From positions 377,501 through 441,500 of the forward strand of contig NZ_QZXA01000006.1 of the NCBI RefSeq assembly GCF_003601985.1: a stretch of DNA of 64,000 bases, written 5' to 3'. Origin of the DNA: Mesorhizobium jarvisii. Its GTDB lineage: Bacteria > Pseudomonadota > Alphaproteobacteria > Rhizobiales > Rhizobiaceae. The position numbers were made by a program, and so were the translations under genes. The notes under the pieces were generated by a model. That model was not told where the DNA came from and made no database searches. It worked only from the letters and a program-made list of their open reading frames with translations. Shown one piece after another: positions 20,451 through 28,737 of this stretch; position 1 is the stretch's first letter; each line of letters begins with the position of its first letter.

Positions 20451-21359
20451 TTACGCGGGCTGCGGCTTCGCGACGGCCTGGCTCTGCGCCTTCGTGGTGA
20501 TGAAGACGCCGGCGGTGATGATGGCGGCGCCGGCCCAGGTCAGCAGCTGATAGTGCTCGCCAAGGAAGATCGTGCCGGCAAACAGCCCAACCGCGGCCGC
20601 CACATAGCCGATCTGGCTGAGATAGACCGGGCCGCCGACCGCCTGCAGCCGGAAGAAGAAGGCAAACATCGCCGACGCCGACGCAACCTGCGCGATGACG
20701 ACCAGCGGAACGCCGCCGAGCGGCGCGAAGGCCTTGATGCCGAACAGAGCGAGAATGCCGGCGAGCAGCAGCGTCGCCGCCGCCAGATGGCTGCCGACGG
20801 CAAGCTCGATCGGGCCGGTGCCTTCCGGCCAGTCGACGGTGCGGTAGATATTGCCGGCTGCAAGGCTGACAGGGATCAGCAGCCCTATCACCACCCAGAA
20901 AAGATCGGCCGGCTGGCCGGCCTCGCCGCGCGTCGCCGCCACCATCACGGCGCCGACGAAACCGACGGCGATGCCTGATATGCCCAGCATGTTCGGGCGC
21001 CGGACGCGCAGCAGGATCGAGAACACCAGCGTGACGACGGGCGACAACGTGAACATGATGCCGGTATAGCCGGCGCCCAGATGCGGTATGGCCGAGAACA
21101 TCAAGAGATTGGGGAGGGCATAGGACACGGCCGCCGTGACGAAGAAATAGCGCAGCTTGTGCGCGGTGAGCCGGATACGCTGGCCGCGCAGCAAAAGTGC
21201 GCACAAAAGCACGCCGCCGGCGCCGAGCGAGATGACGAAGGCCCAGACCATGGCCGGCACGCCGGCTGCCGTGGCGAGCTTGCCGAAGGGCAGTGTCAGG
21301 CCGAGCAGGCCGCCGGTGACGACCAGCAGGCCGAGCGCCGAATCCCAGAGAAATTTCAT
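20451..21359 (-). CDS. DMT-superfamily (EamA) exporter
   Basis: 302 residues, ten hydrophobic helices made of two EamA repeats (about 8-140 and 155-290); the second repeat carries the family's conserved QIGYVAAAVGLFAGTIFLGEH. EamA proteins of the inner membrane export amino acids, their derivatives or other small metabolites; the substrate is unknown. It is divergent from a MarR regulator (21477), which suggests induced expression, and converges on the previous regulator with only six bases between. Confidence 0.88.
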   Translation of the reverse strand: MKFLWDSALGLLVVTGGLLGLTLPFGKLATAAGVPAMVWAFVISLGAGGVLLCALLLRGQRIRLTAHKLRYFFVTAAVSYALPNLLMFSAIPHLGAGYTGIMFTLSPVVTLVFSILLRVRRPNMLGISGIAVGFVGAVMVAATRGEAGQPADLFWVVIGLLIPVSLAAGNIYRTVDWPEGTGPIELAVGSHLAAATLLLAGILALFGIKAFAPLGGVPLVVIAQVASASAMFAFFFRLQAVGGPVYLSQIGYVAAAVGLFAGTIFLGEHYQLLTWAGAAIITAGVFITTKAQSQAVAKPQPA

Positions 21360-21444
21360 CGGATGGTCCCGTCACTCAATCGTGAAATTTGGCACTTGCG
21401 GCGCTTGGCCGGTGCTGTACCTTGAGATAAGATAACACAAAGAT

Positions 21445-21458
21445 TCTTAACATCAAGA
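21445..21458. promoter_or_regulatory. Possible MarR operator in the EamA/marR divergent region
   Basis: In the AT-rich gap between the divergent genes, tcttaacatcaaga is an imperfect inverted repeat (five of seven pairs match), about 20 bases before the marR start. It resembles the short TCTTGA-type palindromes bound by several MarR proteins. Weak evidence. Confidence 0.35.
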
Positions 21459-21476
21459 TATTTAACGGTGAGACAG

Positions 21477-21962
21477 ATGGATCGCGCGGCAAAGGCGATC
21501 GAACAGTGGAAACGGGAGCGGCCGGACCTTGATGTCTCGCCGATGGGCGTGCTCGGGCGATTGAACGAAGCCTCGTCGTTGATCGCGCGTGATCGCTTGG
21601 CGCCGCTGTTTGCCCGTTTCGGGTTGCAAGCCGGCGAGTTCGACGTGCTGGCAACGCTGCGCCGCTCAGGCTCACCTTACGCACTGACGCCGACAGATCT
21701 CTATGAAGCGACCATGGTGACATCCGGGGCCATGACCAATAGGCTCGACCGGTTGGAAAAAGCCGGATTGATCCTGCGCGGCCCGCACCCCAACGACCGG
21801 CGCGGCATCGTCGTGCAGCTTACCGAGAAGGGTCTCGCCTTGATCGACGAGGCCCTGACCGCTCATGTCGCCAACGAGCACGAGATTCTTGCGGGCCTGA
21901 CGCCAGCGGAACGGGAAACGCTCTCGCACCTGCTTGAGAAATTGATAGGCAGCGTGAGCTGA
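21477..21962 (+). CDS. MarR-family transcriptional regulator
   Basis: 161 residues with a standard MarR winged helix: LQAGEFDVLATLRRSG, recognition helix in MVTSGAMTNRLDRLEKAGLI, wing HPNDRRGIVVQLTEKG. N- and C-terminal helices form the dimer. ATG 21477 follows GGTGAGA; a GTG nine bases upstream is also possible. Divergence from the EamA exporter suggests it controls that gene and itself. It converges on the DUF1178 gene with four bases between. Confidence 0.92.
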   Translation: MDRAAKAIEQWKRERPDLDVSPMGVLGRLNEASSLIARDRLAPLFARFGLQAGEFDVLATLRRSGSPYALTPTDLYEATMVTSGAMTNRLDRLEKAGLILRGPHPNDRRGIVVQLTEKGLALIDEALTAHVANEHEILAGLTPAERETLSHLLEKLIGSVS

Positions 21963-21966
21963 ACGT

Positions 21967-22392
21967 TCAGTTGCGGTCGTCGGGAAACACCGGGATCGGC
22001 ATGAAATCGACGCCATCCTCGGCCAGCCCCTTGGCCTCTTCCAACGTCGCCTCGCCATAGATGCCGCGCGGGTCGGTCTCGCCGAAATGGATTTTTCGCG
22101 CTTCCTCGGCGAACTTGTCGCCGACATAGTCGGCATTCTCGCGCACCTTCTCGGCCATCGCCTTGAGTTGCGCCAGGGCCTGCTTCTGCGCCTCGCCCAT
22201 GGCGAGCGCTATGGTCTCCTGCTTGCGGGCCGTGGAAACGGCGGGCGCCATCAGGGCCTTCTCTACCTTGTGCGAGCCGCAGCTCGGGCAATCGACAAAG
22301 CCGCGCTTCTTCTGGGTGTCGAAATCGTCATTGCTGCGGAACCAGCCCTCGAACTCGTGCTCGTTTTCGCAGATCAGGGAAAAGCGGATCAA
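21967..22392 (-). CDS. DUF1178 family protein
   Basis: 141 residues matching DUF1178: N-terminal MIRFSLICENEHEFEGWF and a CPSCGSHKVEKALMAP motif. Together with an earlier Cys the CxxC may bind zinc, like a small zinc ribbon. Its function is unknown; the family commonly sits beside a carbon-nitrogen hydrolase and glutaredoxin in alphaproteobacteria, as here. Its start overlaps the stop of the nitrilase gene by four bases (ATGA), so translation is coupled. Confidence 0.92.
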   Translation of the reverse strand: MIRFSLICENEHEFEGWFRSNDDFDTQKKRGFVDCPSCGSHKVEKALMAPAVSTARKQETIALAMGEAQKQALAQLKAMAEKVRENADYVGDKFAEEARKIHFGETDPRGIYGEATLEEAKGLAEDGVDFMPIPVFPDDRN

Positions 22393-23255
22393 GAGGCAGC
22401 ACCCCTGAGACGCGGCGCGTCCACCGCGCCGGCATTGATGGTGAAATCCCGCGCATTCTTCAAATTGGGGATCTTCTTGCGCGCCGCAAGCGACTGCGCC
22501 GGGTCGATCTCGGCGACGATCACCGCAGGCTCGTCATGCGCGGCTTCGGCGATGATGCGGCCCCACGGGTCGACGATCAGCGAATGGCCATAGGTTTCGC
22601 GGCCGTCCTCATGCAGGCCGCCTTGTGCGGCGGCGACGACAAAGGCGCCGTTCTCGATGGCACGGGCCCTGAGCAGTACATGCCAGTGCGCCTCGCCGGT
22701 CTGTCGGGTGAAGGCGGCGGGCACGGTCAAAACATCGGCGCCGGCCAGCGCCTCGGTCCGGAACAGCTGCGGGAAACGCAGGTCGTAGCAGACCGCAAAA
22801 CCAAGCTTGGCGCCCGCAACCTCGGTCACTACGGCTTCGGTGCCGGGTTCGTAGGCGGCGGATTCGCGCCAGCTTTCGCCATTGTCGAGATCGACGTCGA
22901 ACATGTGGATCTTGTCATAGGTGGCGAGCGTCGCGCCGTCCGGACCAAACAACAGCGCCCGGTTGGCGAGCTTGCCGTCGGCGCGCAGGATGGCGGTGGA
23001 GCCGATATGCAGGAAGACGCCGAGTTCGCGCGCCAATCCACGTGCGGTCGCAACGATGATGTCCTTGTCCTCGGAGGTGAAGGAGGCGGCACGCGCCTGC
23101 TTGTCGCGGATCAGCGCCCCGGTCATTTCCGGCGTCTGGATATAGGTCGCGCCCTGCCCGGCCGCTTCACGCACCAGCCGTTCGAGATCGACCGCATTGC
23201 GCTCGGGGCTTTCGCCGGAACGCATCTGGACCGCCGCAGCCTTGAAAACACCCAT
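22389..23255 (-). CDS. Carbon-nitrogen hydrolase (nitrilase superfamily, Nit-like)
   Basis: About 288 residues with the catalytic triad of the superfamily: Glu in TPEMTG (near 45), Lys in TYDKIHMFDVD (about 112), Cys in GFAVCYDLRFPQLFR (about 153). The KIHMFDVD and YDLRFP motifs point to the Nit1/Nit2 branch, omega-amidases that hydrolyse deaminated glutathione or alpha-keto amides. Pairing with glutaredoxin upstream suits a repair role in glutathione metabolism. Three ATGs in a row precede MGVF; I chose the last because GAGGG is seven bases before it. It overlaps DUF1178. Confidence 0.92.
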   Translation of the reverse strand: MGVFKAAAVQMRSGESPERNAVDLERLVREAAGQGATYIQTPEMTGALIRDKQARAASFTSEDKDIIVATARGLARELGVFLHIGSTAILRADGKLANRALLFGPDGATLATYDKIHMFDVDLDNGESWRESAAYEPGTEAVVTEVAGAKLGFAVCYDLRFPQLFRTEALAGADVLTVPAAFTRQTGEAHWHVLLRARAIENGAFVVAAAQGGLHEDGRETYGHSLIVDPWGRIIAEAAHDEPAVIVAEIDPAQSLAARKKIPNLKNARDFTINAGAVDAPRLRGAAS

Positions 23256-23265
23256 CATCATACCC

Positions 23266-23535
23266 TCAAATCGTCGCGCCGTTGGCGAGCAGCCTGTCCA
23301 GCCGGCCTTCGGCCTCCAGCTCGTGGAGCTCGTCGCAGCCGCCGACATGCGTGTTGCCGATGAAAATCTGCGGAAAGGTCGTGCGGCCGTGCGCGCGCGA
23401 GATCATCTCCTGGCGCAATTCCGGCGAAAACGAAGCGTCATGCTCGGTATAGGCGACGCCCTTGCGCTCCAGCAGCCGCTTGGCCGCCGTGCAGTAGCCG
23501 CACATCATACGCGTATAGATCGTGACATCGACCAT
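23266..23535 (-). CDS. grxC: Glutaredoxin 3
   Basis: 89 residues with the dithiol active site CGYC (C12, C15), the cis-Pro motif TTFPQIFIG and the glutathione-binding GGCDEL. It reduces protein disulfides and mixed disulfides with glutathione in the cytosol. First gene of the grxC-nitrilase-DUF1178 operon, with only ten bases to the next start. Confidence 0.96.
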   Translation of the reverse strand: MVDVTIYTRMMCGYCTAAKRLLERKGVAYTEHDASFSPELRQEMISRAHGRTTFPQIFIGNTHVGGCDELHELEAEGRLDRLLANGATI

Positions 23536-23560
23536 GATGCATTCCGCTTTCGTTGCCGAC

Positions 23561-24361
23561 TTATATAGTCACGGACTCGTCCGCCCGGAAGTCCCCCGGC
23601 AACACGCGCGCGAAGGTCAGCACGTCAACGGTGGCGGCACCGCCCCTTTTCAGCGCCTTGGTGGCCGCGCGCACGGTGGCGCCCGTGGTGTAGACGTCAT
23701 CGATCAGAAGCACCCTGCGGCCGGCGATCTGGATCTCTGCCTCGGCCGGCACGCGGAAAGCGGCCCGCACATTCTCCTCGCGCTCCTGCCGCTCGAGCCC
23801 GACCTGCTGGCGAGTGAGTTTCACCCGCTGCATGGCGGAAGGCGCAAAAGACAGGCCGCTGAGCTCGCAGACCGCGCGCGCCAGTTCCGCCGACTGGTTG
23901 AAGCGCCGCCGGAAGAAACGCCGCCAGTGCAGCGGCACCGGCACCACCACATCGGCTTCCGCGATGAGATCGGCGCCGGCGCGCACCATCCAGCGCGCCA
24001 TCCAAGGTGCCAGATCGGTGCGATCCTGGTATTTCAGCCCTTGCACCATCTGGCGGGCGACGCCGGAATAGGCGACGGCTGCCCGCGCCCGCTCGAAGGG
24101 CGGCGGATCGGCGATCGCCTCGGCCGACAGAAAACCCTCGCCCATATGGTGGGTGAACGGCGTGCCCATAACCGGGCACCAGGGCCGTTCCAAGAGCCGC
24201 AGCTTCGGCCAGCAGGCGCCGCACAGCACGCCCGGCTGCGAGACATGCCGGCGGCAGCCGGCACAGACCGGCGGAAACAGGATGCGCGCCGGCCAGCCGA
24301 AGGCCGATCGGGCGAGGTTCCTGATCCCGATGGACTTGATCTCTGGCGTCGGATCGGCCAC
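23561..24361 (-). CDS. ComF family protein (zinc ribbon plus phosphoribosyltransferase fold)
   Basis: About 266 residues. The N-terminal double zinc ribbon has CAGC and CGAC cysteines; the C-terminal domain has the PRPP-binding motif VLLIDDVYTTGATV and the ComF motif RFNQSAELAR. ComF proteins take part in DNA uptake in naturally competent bacteria; in rhizobia the role is unclear. A GTG at 24361 with GGAG ten bases upstream is preferred over the ATG at 24415, which would leave only 11 bases to the divergent methyltransferase gene. Confidence 0.9.
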   Translation of the reverse strand: MADPTPEIKSIGIRNLARSAFGWPARILFPPVCAGCRRHVSQPGVLCGACWPKLRLLERPWCPVMGTPFTHHMGEGFLSAEAIADPPPFERARAAVAYSGVARQMVQGLKYQDRTDLAPWMARWMVRAGADLIAEADVVVPVPLHWRRFFRRRFNQSAELARAVCELSGLSFAPSAMQRVKLTRQQVGLERQEREENVRAAFRVPAEAEIQIAGRRVLLIDDVYTTGATVRAATKALKRGGAATVDVLTFARVLPGDFRADESVTI

Positions 24362-24426
24362 GTGGTTGGTTCTCCGCACCGAGTGTACCAAGTATATCAG
24401 GGCGTGGACAAACAAGGATCCACCCG

Positions 24427-25299
24427 TTGCAGCCTATTATGGATACCTCTTTGTGGCTGGCGCACAAGCGGCGCGCGCTAAGCCATCCGGTCGACGGTGC
24501 CGATTTCCTGATGAACCGCGCCGCCGAGGACCTTGCCGACCGGCTGGGCGCCGTCGAGCGCCGGTTCGGCAAGGCGGCGGTGCTGTTCTGCCAGACGTCG
24601 GCCGCAGCCGATGTGCTCGCCGCGAGCGGCAAGGTGGCGGATATCGTCCGCGTCGAGACGGACACGGTTTTCCTGACGGGTGCCGCCGGCATGGTCGCAC
24701 CACTGGAAACCGTGCCCTTCGAACCGGCAAGCCTCGATCTGGCGGTGTCGCTTCTGTCGCTGCAGGCGATGAACGACATTCCCGGCATGCTGATCCAGAT
24801 CCGCCGCGCGCTTCGGCCGGACGGGCTCTTTCTCGGTGCCTTCGCCGGCGCCGGCACGCTCGGCGAGCTGCGTGAGAGCCTGCTTGCGGCCGAGACCGAG
24901 CTTTACGGCGGCGCCAGCCCGCGCGTCATCCCCTTCACCGACGTGCGCGACGCCGGTGCGCTGCTGCAGCGCGCCGGTCTTGCCCTGCCGGTCGCCGATG
25001 TCGAGACCGTGACGGTGCGCTATGCCGATTTGTTTGCCTTGATGGCCGATCTGCGCGCCATGGGCGAAACCAGCGCCCTCACCGATCGCGGCCGGCGGCC
25101 GGGCACACGCAGACTGTTTTCGCGTGCCGCGGAAATCTATGCCGAGCGGTTTTCCGACGCCGACGGCCGGATCCGGGCAAGTTTCTCGATGGTCTGGATG
25201 TCCGGCTGGGCGCCCGATGCATCGCAGCAGAAACCGCTGAAGCCGGGTTCAGCCAAAGTCTCGCTGAAGACGATACTGGAGGCTCCCGACGGGCAATGA
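24427..25299 (+). CDS. SAM-dependent methyltransferase, BioC/NDUFAF5-like
   Basis: About 290 residues with a class I methyltransferase fold, but a weak motif I. The middle section DLAVSLLSLQAMNDIPGMLIQIRRALRPDGLFLGAFAG and the C-terminal LMADLRAMGETSAL are characteristic of the BioC/NDUFAF5 (C20orf7) family. In mitochondria NDUFAF5 modifies complex I; alphaproteobacterial relatives are usually annotated only as methyltransferases. The start may be the ATG at 24427 or at 24439. It is divergent from comF. Confidence 0.85.
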   Translation: MQPIMDTSLWLAHKRRALSHPVDGADFLMNRAAEDLADRLGAVERRFGKAAVLFCQTSAAADVLAASGKVADIVRVETDTVFLTGAAGMVAPLETVPFEPASLDLAVSLLSLQAMNDIPGMLIQIRRALRPDGLFLGAFAGAGTLGELRESLLAAETELYGGASPRVIPFTDVRDAGALLQRAGLALPVADVETVTVRYADLFALMADLRAMGETSALTDRGRRPGTRRLFSRAAEIYAERFSDADGRIRASFSMVWMSGWAPDASQQKPLKPGSAKVSLKTILEAPDGQ

Positions 25300-25323
25300 T
25301 CGGGTCAGCCGCGGACAGCCCGA

Positions 25324-25506
25324 TCAGGGTGCGAACGCGTTCGCAAGCCGGCTGCTATTGTTGCTGAACAGCCAGGTGATGGAGTTGAACACCTGACTGA
25401 TGCCGGCGACGATGGTCAGCGACAACACAGCTATGATCAAGCCATATTCGACCGCCGTGGCGCCGGTTTCGTCTTTCAGAAAATGCAGCAGCACTGGTTT
25501 CATCAC
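25324..25506 (-). CDS. Flp/Fap-type type IVb pilin
   Basis: 60 residues. Short cytoplasmic leader LLHFLKDETG followed by the cleavage and assembly segment ATAVEYGLIIAVLSL, where the processed form starts after Gly and the Glu at position five is conserved. This is a small Flp pilin, exported and polymerised by a Tad system. No cpa/tad genes are nearby, so it must rely on a Tad apparatus elsewhere or be an orphan paralogue. Its upstream region has TTAA half-sites resembling CtrA targets. Confidence 0.92.
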   Translation of the reverse strand: MMKPVLLHFLKDETGATAVEYGLIIAVLSLTIVAGISQVFNSITWLFSNNSSRLANAFAP

Positions 25507-25531
25507 CTCGATCCCCTCGCCAAGGACCTTA

Positions 25532-25578
25532 CCGCCGACCTGTTAAGAAAGGTTAACGGCAAAGCCTTAACAGGCGGT
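25532..25578 (-). promoter_or_regulatory. Upstream region of the Flp pilin gene: hairpin with three TTAA half-sites
   Basis: Between the pilin gene and the next gene, TTAA occurs at 25543, 25553 and 25567, with GTTAACC on the minus strand. Outer segments 25532-25547 and 25565-25578 are inverted copies (CCGCC, CTGTTAAG). The first two sites are six bases apart, one short of the CtrA consensus TTAA-N7-TTAA. A CtrA-type site is plausible because Flp pilin genes in Caulobacter are CtrA activated; a hairpin is the alternative. Confidence 0.45.
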
Positions 25579-25611
25579 GAAACCGCCACCATCTTGCAAA
25601 TTCCAACCATG

Positions 25612-25929
25612 TCAGCAGTCGCCGCTGGTTCTGCCATCGGAGCCGATGATGCAGACCGAACCGGGCTGCGCCTGCAGCACGCTGCGGCGCACCGTATAGG
25701 TGGTTCGATGGTTGATCGAGCCGGTGGCCGTCATGTCGAGACCACCGGGAAAATCATCGCGCGCCGATTGCGAGCGCGTCTGGCTGTCGAGGAAAGGGGT
25801 CGCGATCAGCGCCAGCGCCACCGCGGCCGAGCCGAACAGCAGTGTCACGCGCAGGATGCCCATGCCCGCATCTGCGGCACGAAAGCCGCGGTCGGGCCGG
25901 ATCGAATCCCAATCCCTGTCCAGGCTCAT
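25612..25929 (-). CDS. Hypothetical single-pass membrane protein
   Basis: 105 residues that I do not recognise. It starts with a hydrophilic segment (MSLDRDWDSIRPDRGF), has one hydrophobic helix (about 25-45, GILRVTLLFGSAAVALALIA), and then an outer region of about 60 residues ending in two Cys near the C terminus (SVC and GDC), which could form a disulfide. The coding bias agrees with neighbours. It follows the pilin gene's upstream region and precedes the repeat next to mutT. Confidence 0.6.
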   Translation of the reverse strand: MSLDRDWDSIRPDRGFRAADAGMGILRVTLLFGSAAVALALIATPFLDSQTRSQSARDDFPGGLDMTATGSINHRTTYTVRRSVLQAQPGSVCIIGSDGRTSGDC

Positions 25930-26045
25930 CCTATCGCTCCCCAGCCAATCCGCGACGCAGCCGCGACGACACGGCCATGCATCAATTTTTCATGATGAGA
26001 TAAATCTTCTATTAACGCTGGCTGATATGGGCCGTGGCCGCTCCT

Positions 26046-26125
26046 CAGAGCAATTCCAGGAAAAATGTGAAGCGGCTTTCCCGGGGCGCGGAGCGCTTTC
26101 CCTTGGGAATTGCGTCAAAACAAAT
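26046..26125. repeat. RIME-like palindromic intergenic repeat, copy B
   Basis: Nearly the same sequence as 275-366 in opposite orientation: cagagcaattcc at the start, an internal GC-rich hairpin and attgcgtcaaaacaaa at the end. It abuts the stop codon of the minus-strand mutT gene. Two diverged copies in one 64-kb window suggest many in the genome. Confidence 0.7.
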
Positions 26126-26127
26126 CC

Positions 26128-26562
26128 TCAGAGCAGATCGATCAGGAACGGAATCAGCGGCGCGTCGGCCGGCGGCATCGGATAGTCACGCATCTGCTTT
26201 GGCCGCACCCATTTCAGCGCCTGCCCTTCCCGGGGCTGGGCGATGCCACGGAAGCGGCGGCAGACGAACAGCGGCATCAACAGATGGAAGTCGTCATAGG
26301 AATGGCTGGCGAAGGTAAGCGGCGCCAGGCACGGGATTTCGGTCTCGATGCCGATCTCCTCATGCAATTCACGGATGATGCATTGTTCCGGCGTCTCGCC
26401 GTGCTCGACCTTGCCGCCGGGAAATTCCCACAGGCCCGCAAGCTGCTTGCCCTCGGGCCGCTGCGCAAGCAGCACGCGGCCGTCGGTATCGACCAGCGCG
26501 CAGGCCGCGACCAGGAGCAGGCGCTTGCCGGTATTGGCCGGATCATTCATGCCCGACGTCAC
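26128..26562 (-). CDS. mutT: 8-oxo-dGTP diphosphatase MutT (Nudix)
   Basis: 144 residues. The Nudix box runs from about residue 49 to 73 (GG-KVEHGETPE, RELHEEIGIE) and contains the GX5EX7REUXEEXGU signature in full. The flanking FPGGK and PLFVCRRFRG strands fit MutT, which removes 8-oxo-dGTP from the nucleotide pool. Its start overlaps the stop of the upstream GNAT gene by four bases. The operon order argJ-GNAT-mutT is conserved in related genera. Confidence 0.93.
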   Translation of the reverse strand: MTSGMNDPANTGKRLLLVAACALVDTDGRVLLAQRPEGKQLAGLWEFPGGKVEHGETPEQCIIRELHEEIGIETEIPCLAPLTFASHSYDDFHLLMPLFVCRRFRGIAQPREGQALKWVRPKQMRDYPMPPADAPLIPFLIDLL

Positions 26563-27335
26563 TCATGCCCGGGCGGCCGGCGATAATGGTAGCGATAGAC
26601 TTCCTCGAAGCCGAGCGACCGATAGAGCGCCAGCGCCGGCACATTGCCGGCCTCGACCTGCAGCCAGGCCTCCCGCGCGCCGCGCAGCCGCGCCCATTTC
26701 AGCGCCGACCGGATCAGGTTGCGGCCATGGCCCTTGTTGCGCGCCGCCTTGTCGGTGGCGACTTCGAACAGGCCGGCGAGATCGCCGTCATGCACGCAAA
26801 TCAGGGTCGCCAGCGCCTCTGCCCCATCTTCCAGTGCGAACAGCCCGGCCTCTGGCTGGATGGCGCCGATGATCTCCGACAGGCCGGGCCGCAGCGAAAC
26901 ATCCGATCCGCTGACCTTGAGCGACGCGCCGATGAAGCGGCTGATGTCCTTGAGCGGAATCTGGTCCATGGCGGCATCGAGCTGGGCGTCGGCCAGCGGC
27001 AGCCGCATGACCAGCGATTCGTCGAATCGACTCCAGCCCTCCTTGTCGAGATGGCCGGCAAGATCGGGACCCGACAGCGGCGACATGCGGAACGTCAGCG
27101 GCCTTCCATAGGCGTCGAAACGGCGGCTGGCGCGGCCGATGCGGTCGGCTATGTGCTGGATGTCGCCGGGATCGAGCGGGTTGACCGAATTCAGCCGCTT
27201 GGCCGGATGGCCGGCGGTGAGCCGCACCACCCAGGTGCCGTCATAGTGGACGGCGGCCGCCGGCCAGGCGCGAAAGCCGGCCGCCTCGTAGCGGCGCACG
27301 ATCGCAAGCATGCTTGCCGGATGCCTGGAAGCCAA
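26559..27335 (-). CDS. GNAT-family N-acetyltransferase
   Basis: About 258 residues, two GNAT-like halves; the C-terminal half has the acetyl-CoA motif DKAARNKGHGRNLI and the QVEAGNVPALALYRSLGFEEVYRYHYR end typical of protein or amino-acid acetyltransferases. It starts after argJ; I propose TTG at 27335, six bases after the argJ stop, because GGAG overlaps that stop and stands nine bases before it. An ATG at 27311 is the alternative. The acceptor is unknown. Confidence 0.85.
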   Translation of the reverse strand: MASRHPASMLAIVRRYEAAGFRAWPAAAVHYDGTWVVRLTAGHPAKRLNSVNPLDPGDIQHIADRIGRASRRFDAYGRPLTFRMSPLSGPDLAGHLDKEGWSRFDESLVMRLPLADAQLDAAMDQIPLKDISRFIGASLKVSGSDVSLRPGLSEIIGAIQPEAGLFALEDGAEALATLICVHDGDLAGLFEVATDKAARNKGHGRNLIRSALKWARLRGAREAWLQVEAGNVPALALYRSLGFEEVYRYHYRRPPGHE

Positions 27336-27340
27336 AACCG

Positions 27341-28582
27341 TCAGCTCCGATAATCGCCGTTGATGGTGACATATTCCTTGGTGAGGTCGCAGGTCCACAC
27401 CGTCGCCTTGCCGCGGCCGATGCCGATATCGGCGCGGATGCGGATATCGTCACGCTTCATGTAGGCCGAGGTCTTTTCTTCCGAATAGGCCGGATCGCGC
27501 TCGCCTTCATGCGCCAGCCGGTTGTCGCCGAACCAGATCGACAGCCGGTCGCGGTCGGCGGGTTCGCCGGCCTTCCCGACGGCCATGACCACACGGCCCC
27601 AATTGGCGTCCTCGCCGGCGACCGCCGTCTTGACCAGCGGCGAATTGGCGATCGACAGCGCGATGCGCTTGGCCGAGCGGGCCGATTTCGCGCCGGTGAC
27701 GGTGACTTCGACCTGCTTGCGGGCGCCCTCGCCGTCGCGCACCACCTGCAGCGCCAGCGACTTCAGCACCTTGCCGAGCGCCCGGCGGAACTGGCCGAGC
27801 CGGGCATCTCTGGGGTCGGTGATCTCGGGCGCGCCGCGCTTGGCGGCCTTGCCGGTGGCGAAGATCAGCAGCGTGTCGCTGGTCGAGGTGTCGCTGTCGA
27901 CGGTCACCGCGTTGAAGGTCTTGGCCGTGCCGCGCGATAGCAGATCCTGCAGCACGGGGGCCGCGATCGGCGCATCGGTGGCGATGAAGGACAGCATCGT
28001 CGCCATGTCGGGGGCGATCATGCCGGCGCCCTTGGAGATGCCGTTGATGGTGACATCGGTATCGCCAAGCTTGACCGTCTGCGTCGCCACTTTCGGATAG
28101 GTGTCCGTGGTCATGATGGCCTTCGCCGCCTCGGTCCACAGGTCGGGCTTGCCATCGCTGACCAGCCCGGCGAGCAGATGGCTGAACTTGGTCGTGTCGA
28201 GCGGCTCGCCGATGACGCCGGTCGAGGCCAGGAAGACCTCGCCTGCCGTGCAGCCGGCAGCCTTGGCCGCCGCCTCGCCGGTCAGAGCGGTGGATTCGCG
28301 GCCCTTCTTGCCGGTGAAGGCGTTGGCATTGCCGGAATTGACGACCAGCACCCGCGCCTTGCCGGCGGCAAGGTTCTGACGGCAGAAATCGACCGGCGCC
28401 GAGGGGCATTTCGACCTGGTGAACACGCCGGCGACCGCGGTGCCGGCATCGAACACCATGGCCAGCAGGTCGGTTCGGTTCTTGTACTTTATCCCAGCTT
28501 CGGCGGTGGCGATGCGCACCCCTTCAATGACAGGCATCTTGGGGTACTTCTTCGGCGCGAGCGGCGAAATCGTCGTGGACAT
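27341..28582 (-). CDS. argJ: Bifunctional glutamate N-acetyltransferase/amino-acid acetyltransferase ArgJ
   Basis: 413 residues. The autocatalytic cleavage motif [16 protein letters not shown] lies near 184-199, with the nucleophilic Thr at about T195. It transfers acetyl from N-acetylornithine to glutamate and, if bifunctional, also starts the cycle from acetyl-CoA. The N-terminal NRTDLL and [12 protein letters not shown] segments are typical. It leads the argJ-GNAT-mutT operon. Confidence 0.97.
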   Translation of the reverse strand: MSTTISPLAPKKYPKMPVIEGVRIATAEAGIKYKNRTDLLAMVFDAGTAVAGVFTRSKCPSAPVDFCRQNLAAGKARVLVVNSGNANAFTGKKGRESTALTGEAAAKAAGCTAGEVFLASTGVIGEPLDTTKFSHLLAGLVSDGKPDLWTEAAKAIMTTDTYPKVATQTVKLGDTDVTINGISKGAGMIAPDMATMLSFIATDAPIAAPVLQDLLSRGTAKTFNAVTVDSDTSTSDTLLIFATGKAAKRGAPEITDPRDARLGQFRRALGKVLKSLALQVVRDGEGARKQVEVTVTGAKSARSAKRIALSIANSPLVKTAVAGEDANWGRVVMAVGKAGEPADRDRLSIWFGDNRLAHEGERDPAYSEEKTSAYMKRDDIRIRADIGIGRGKATVWTCDLTKEYVTINGDYRS

Positions 28583-28737
28583 GGGGACCTCGGGCGGGAA
28601 AATCGCAAGGGAAGGCCGGTTTGCCCGATACGGCGCGCGGGCGCAAGGGCGTTTTCGCCGCGCCTGCCGGGGCGGCGGACCACGCTGGATTAAGCCTGCA
28701 TTTCAAATCTGTTGGCGTCGCCGGGGCCTGTGGCGCT

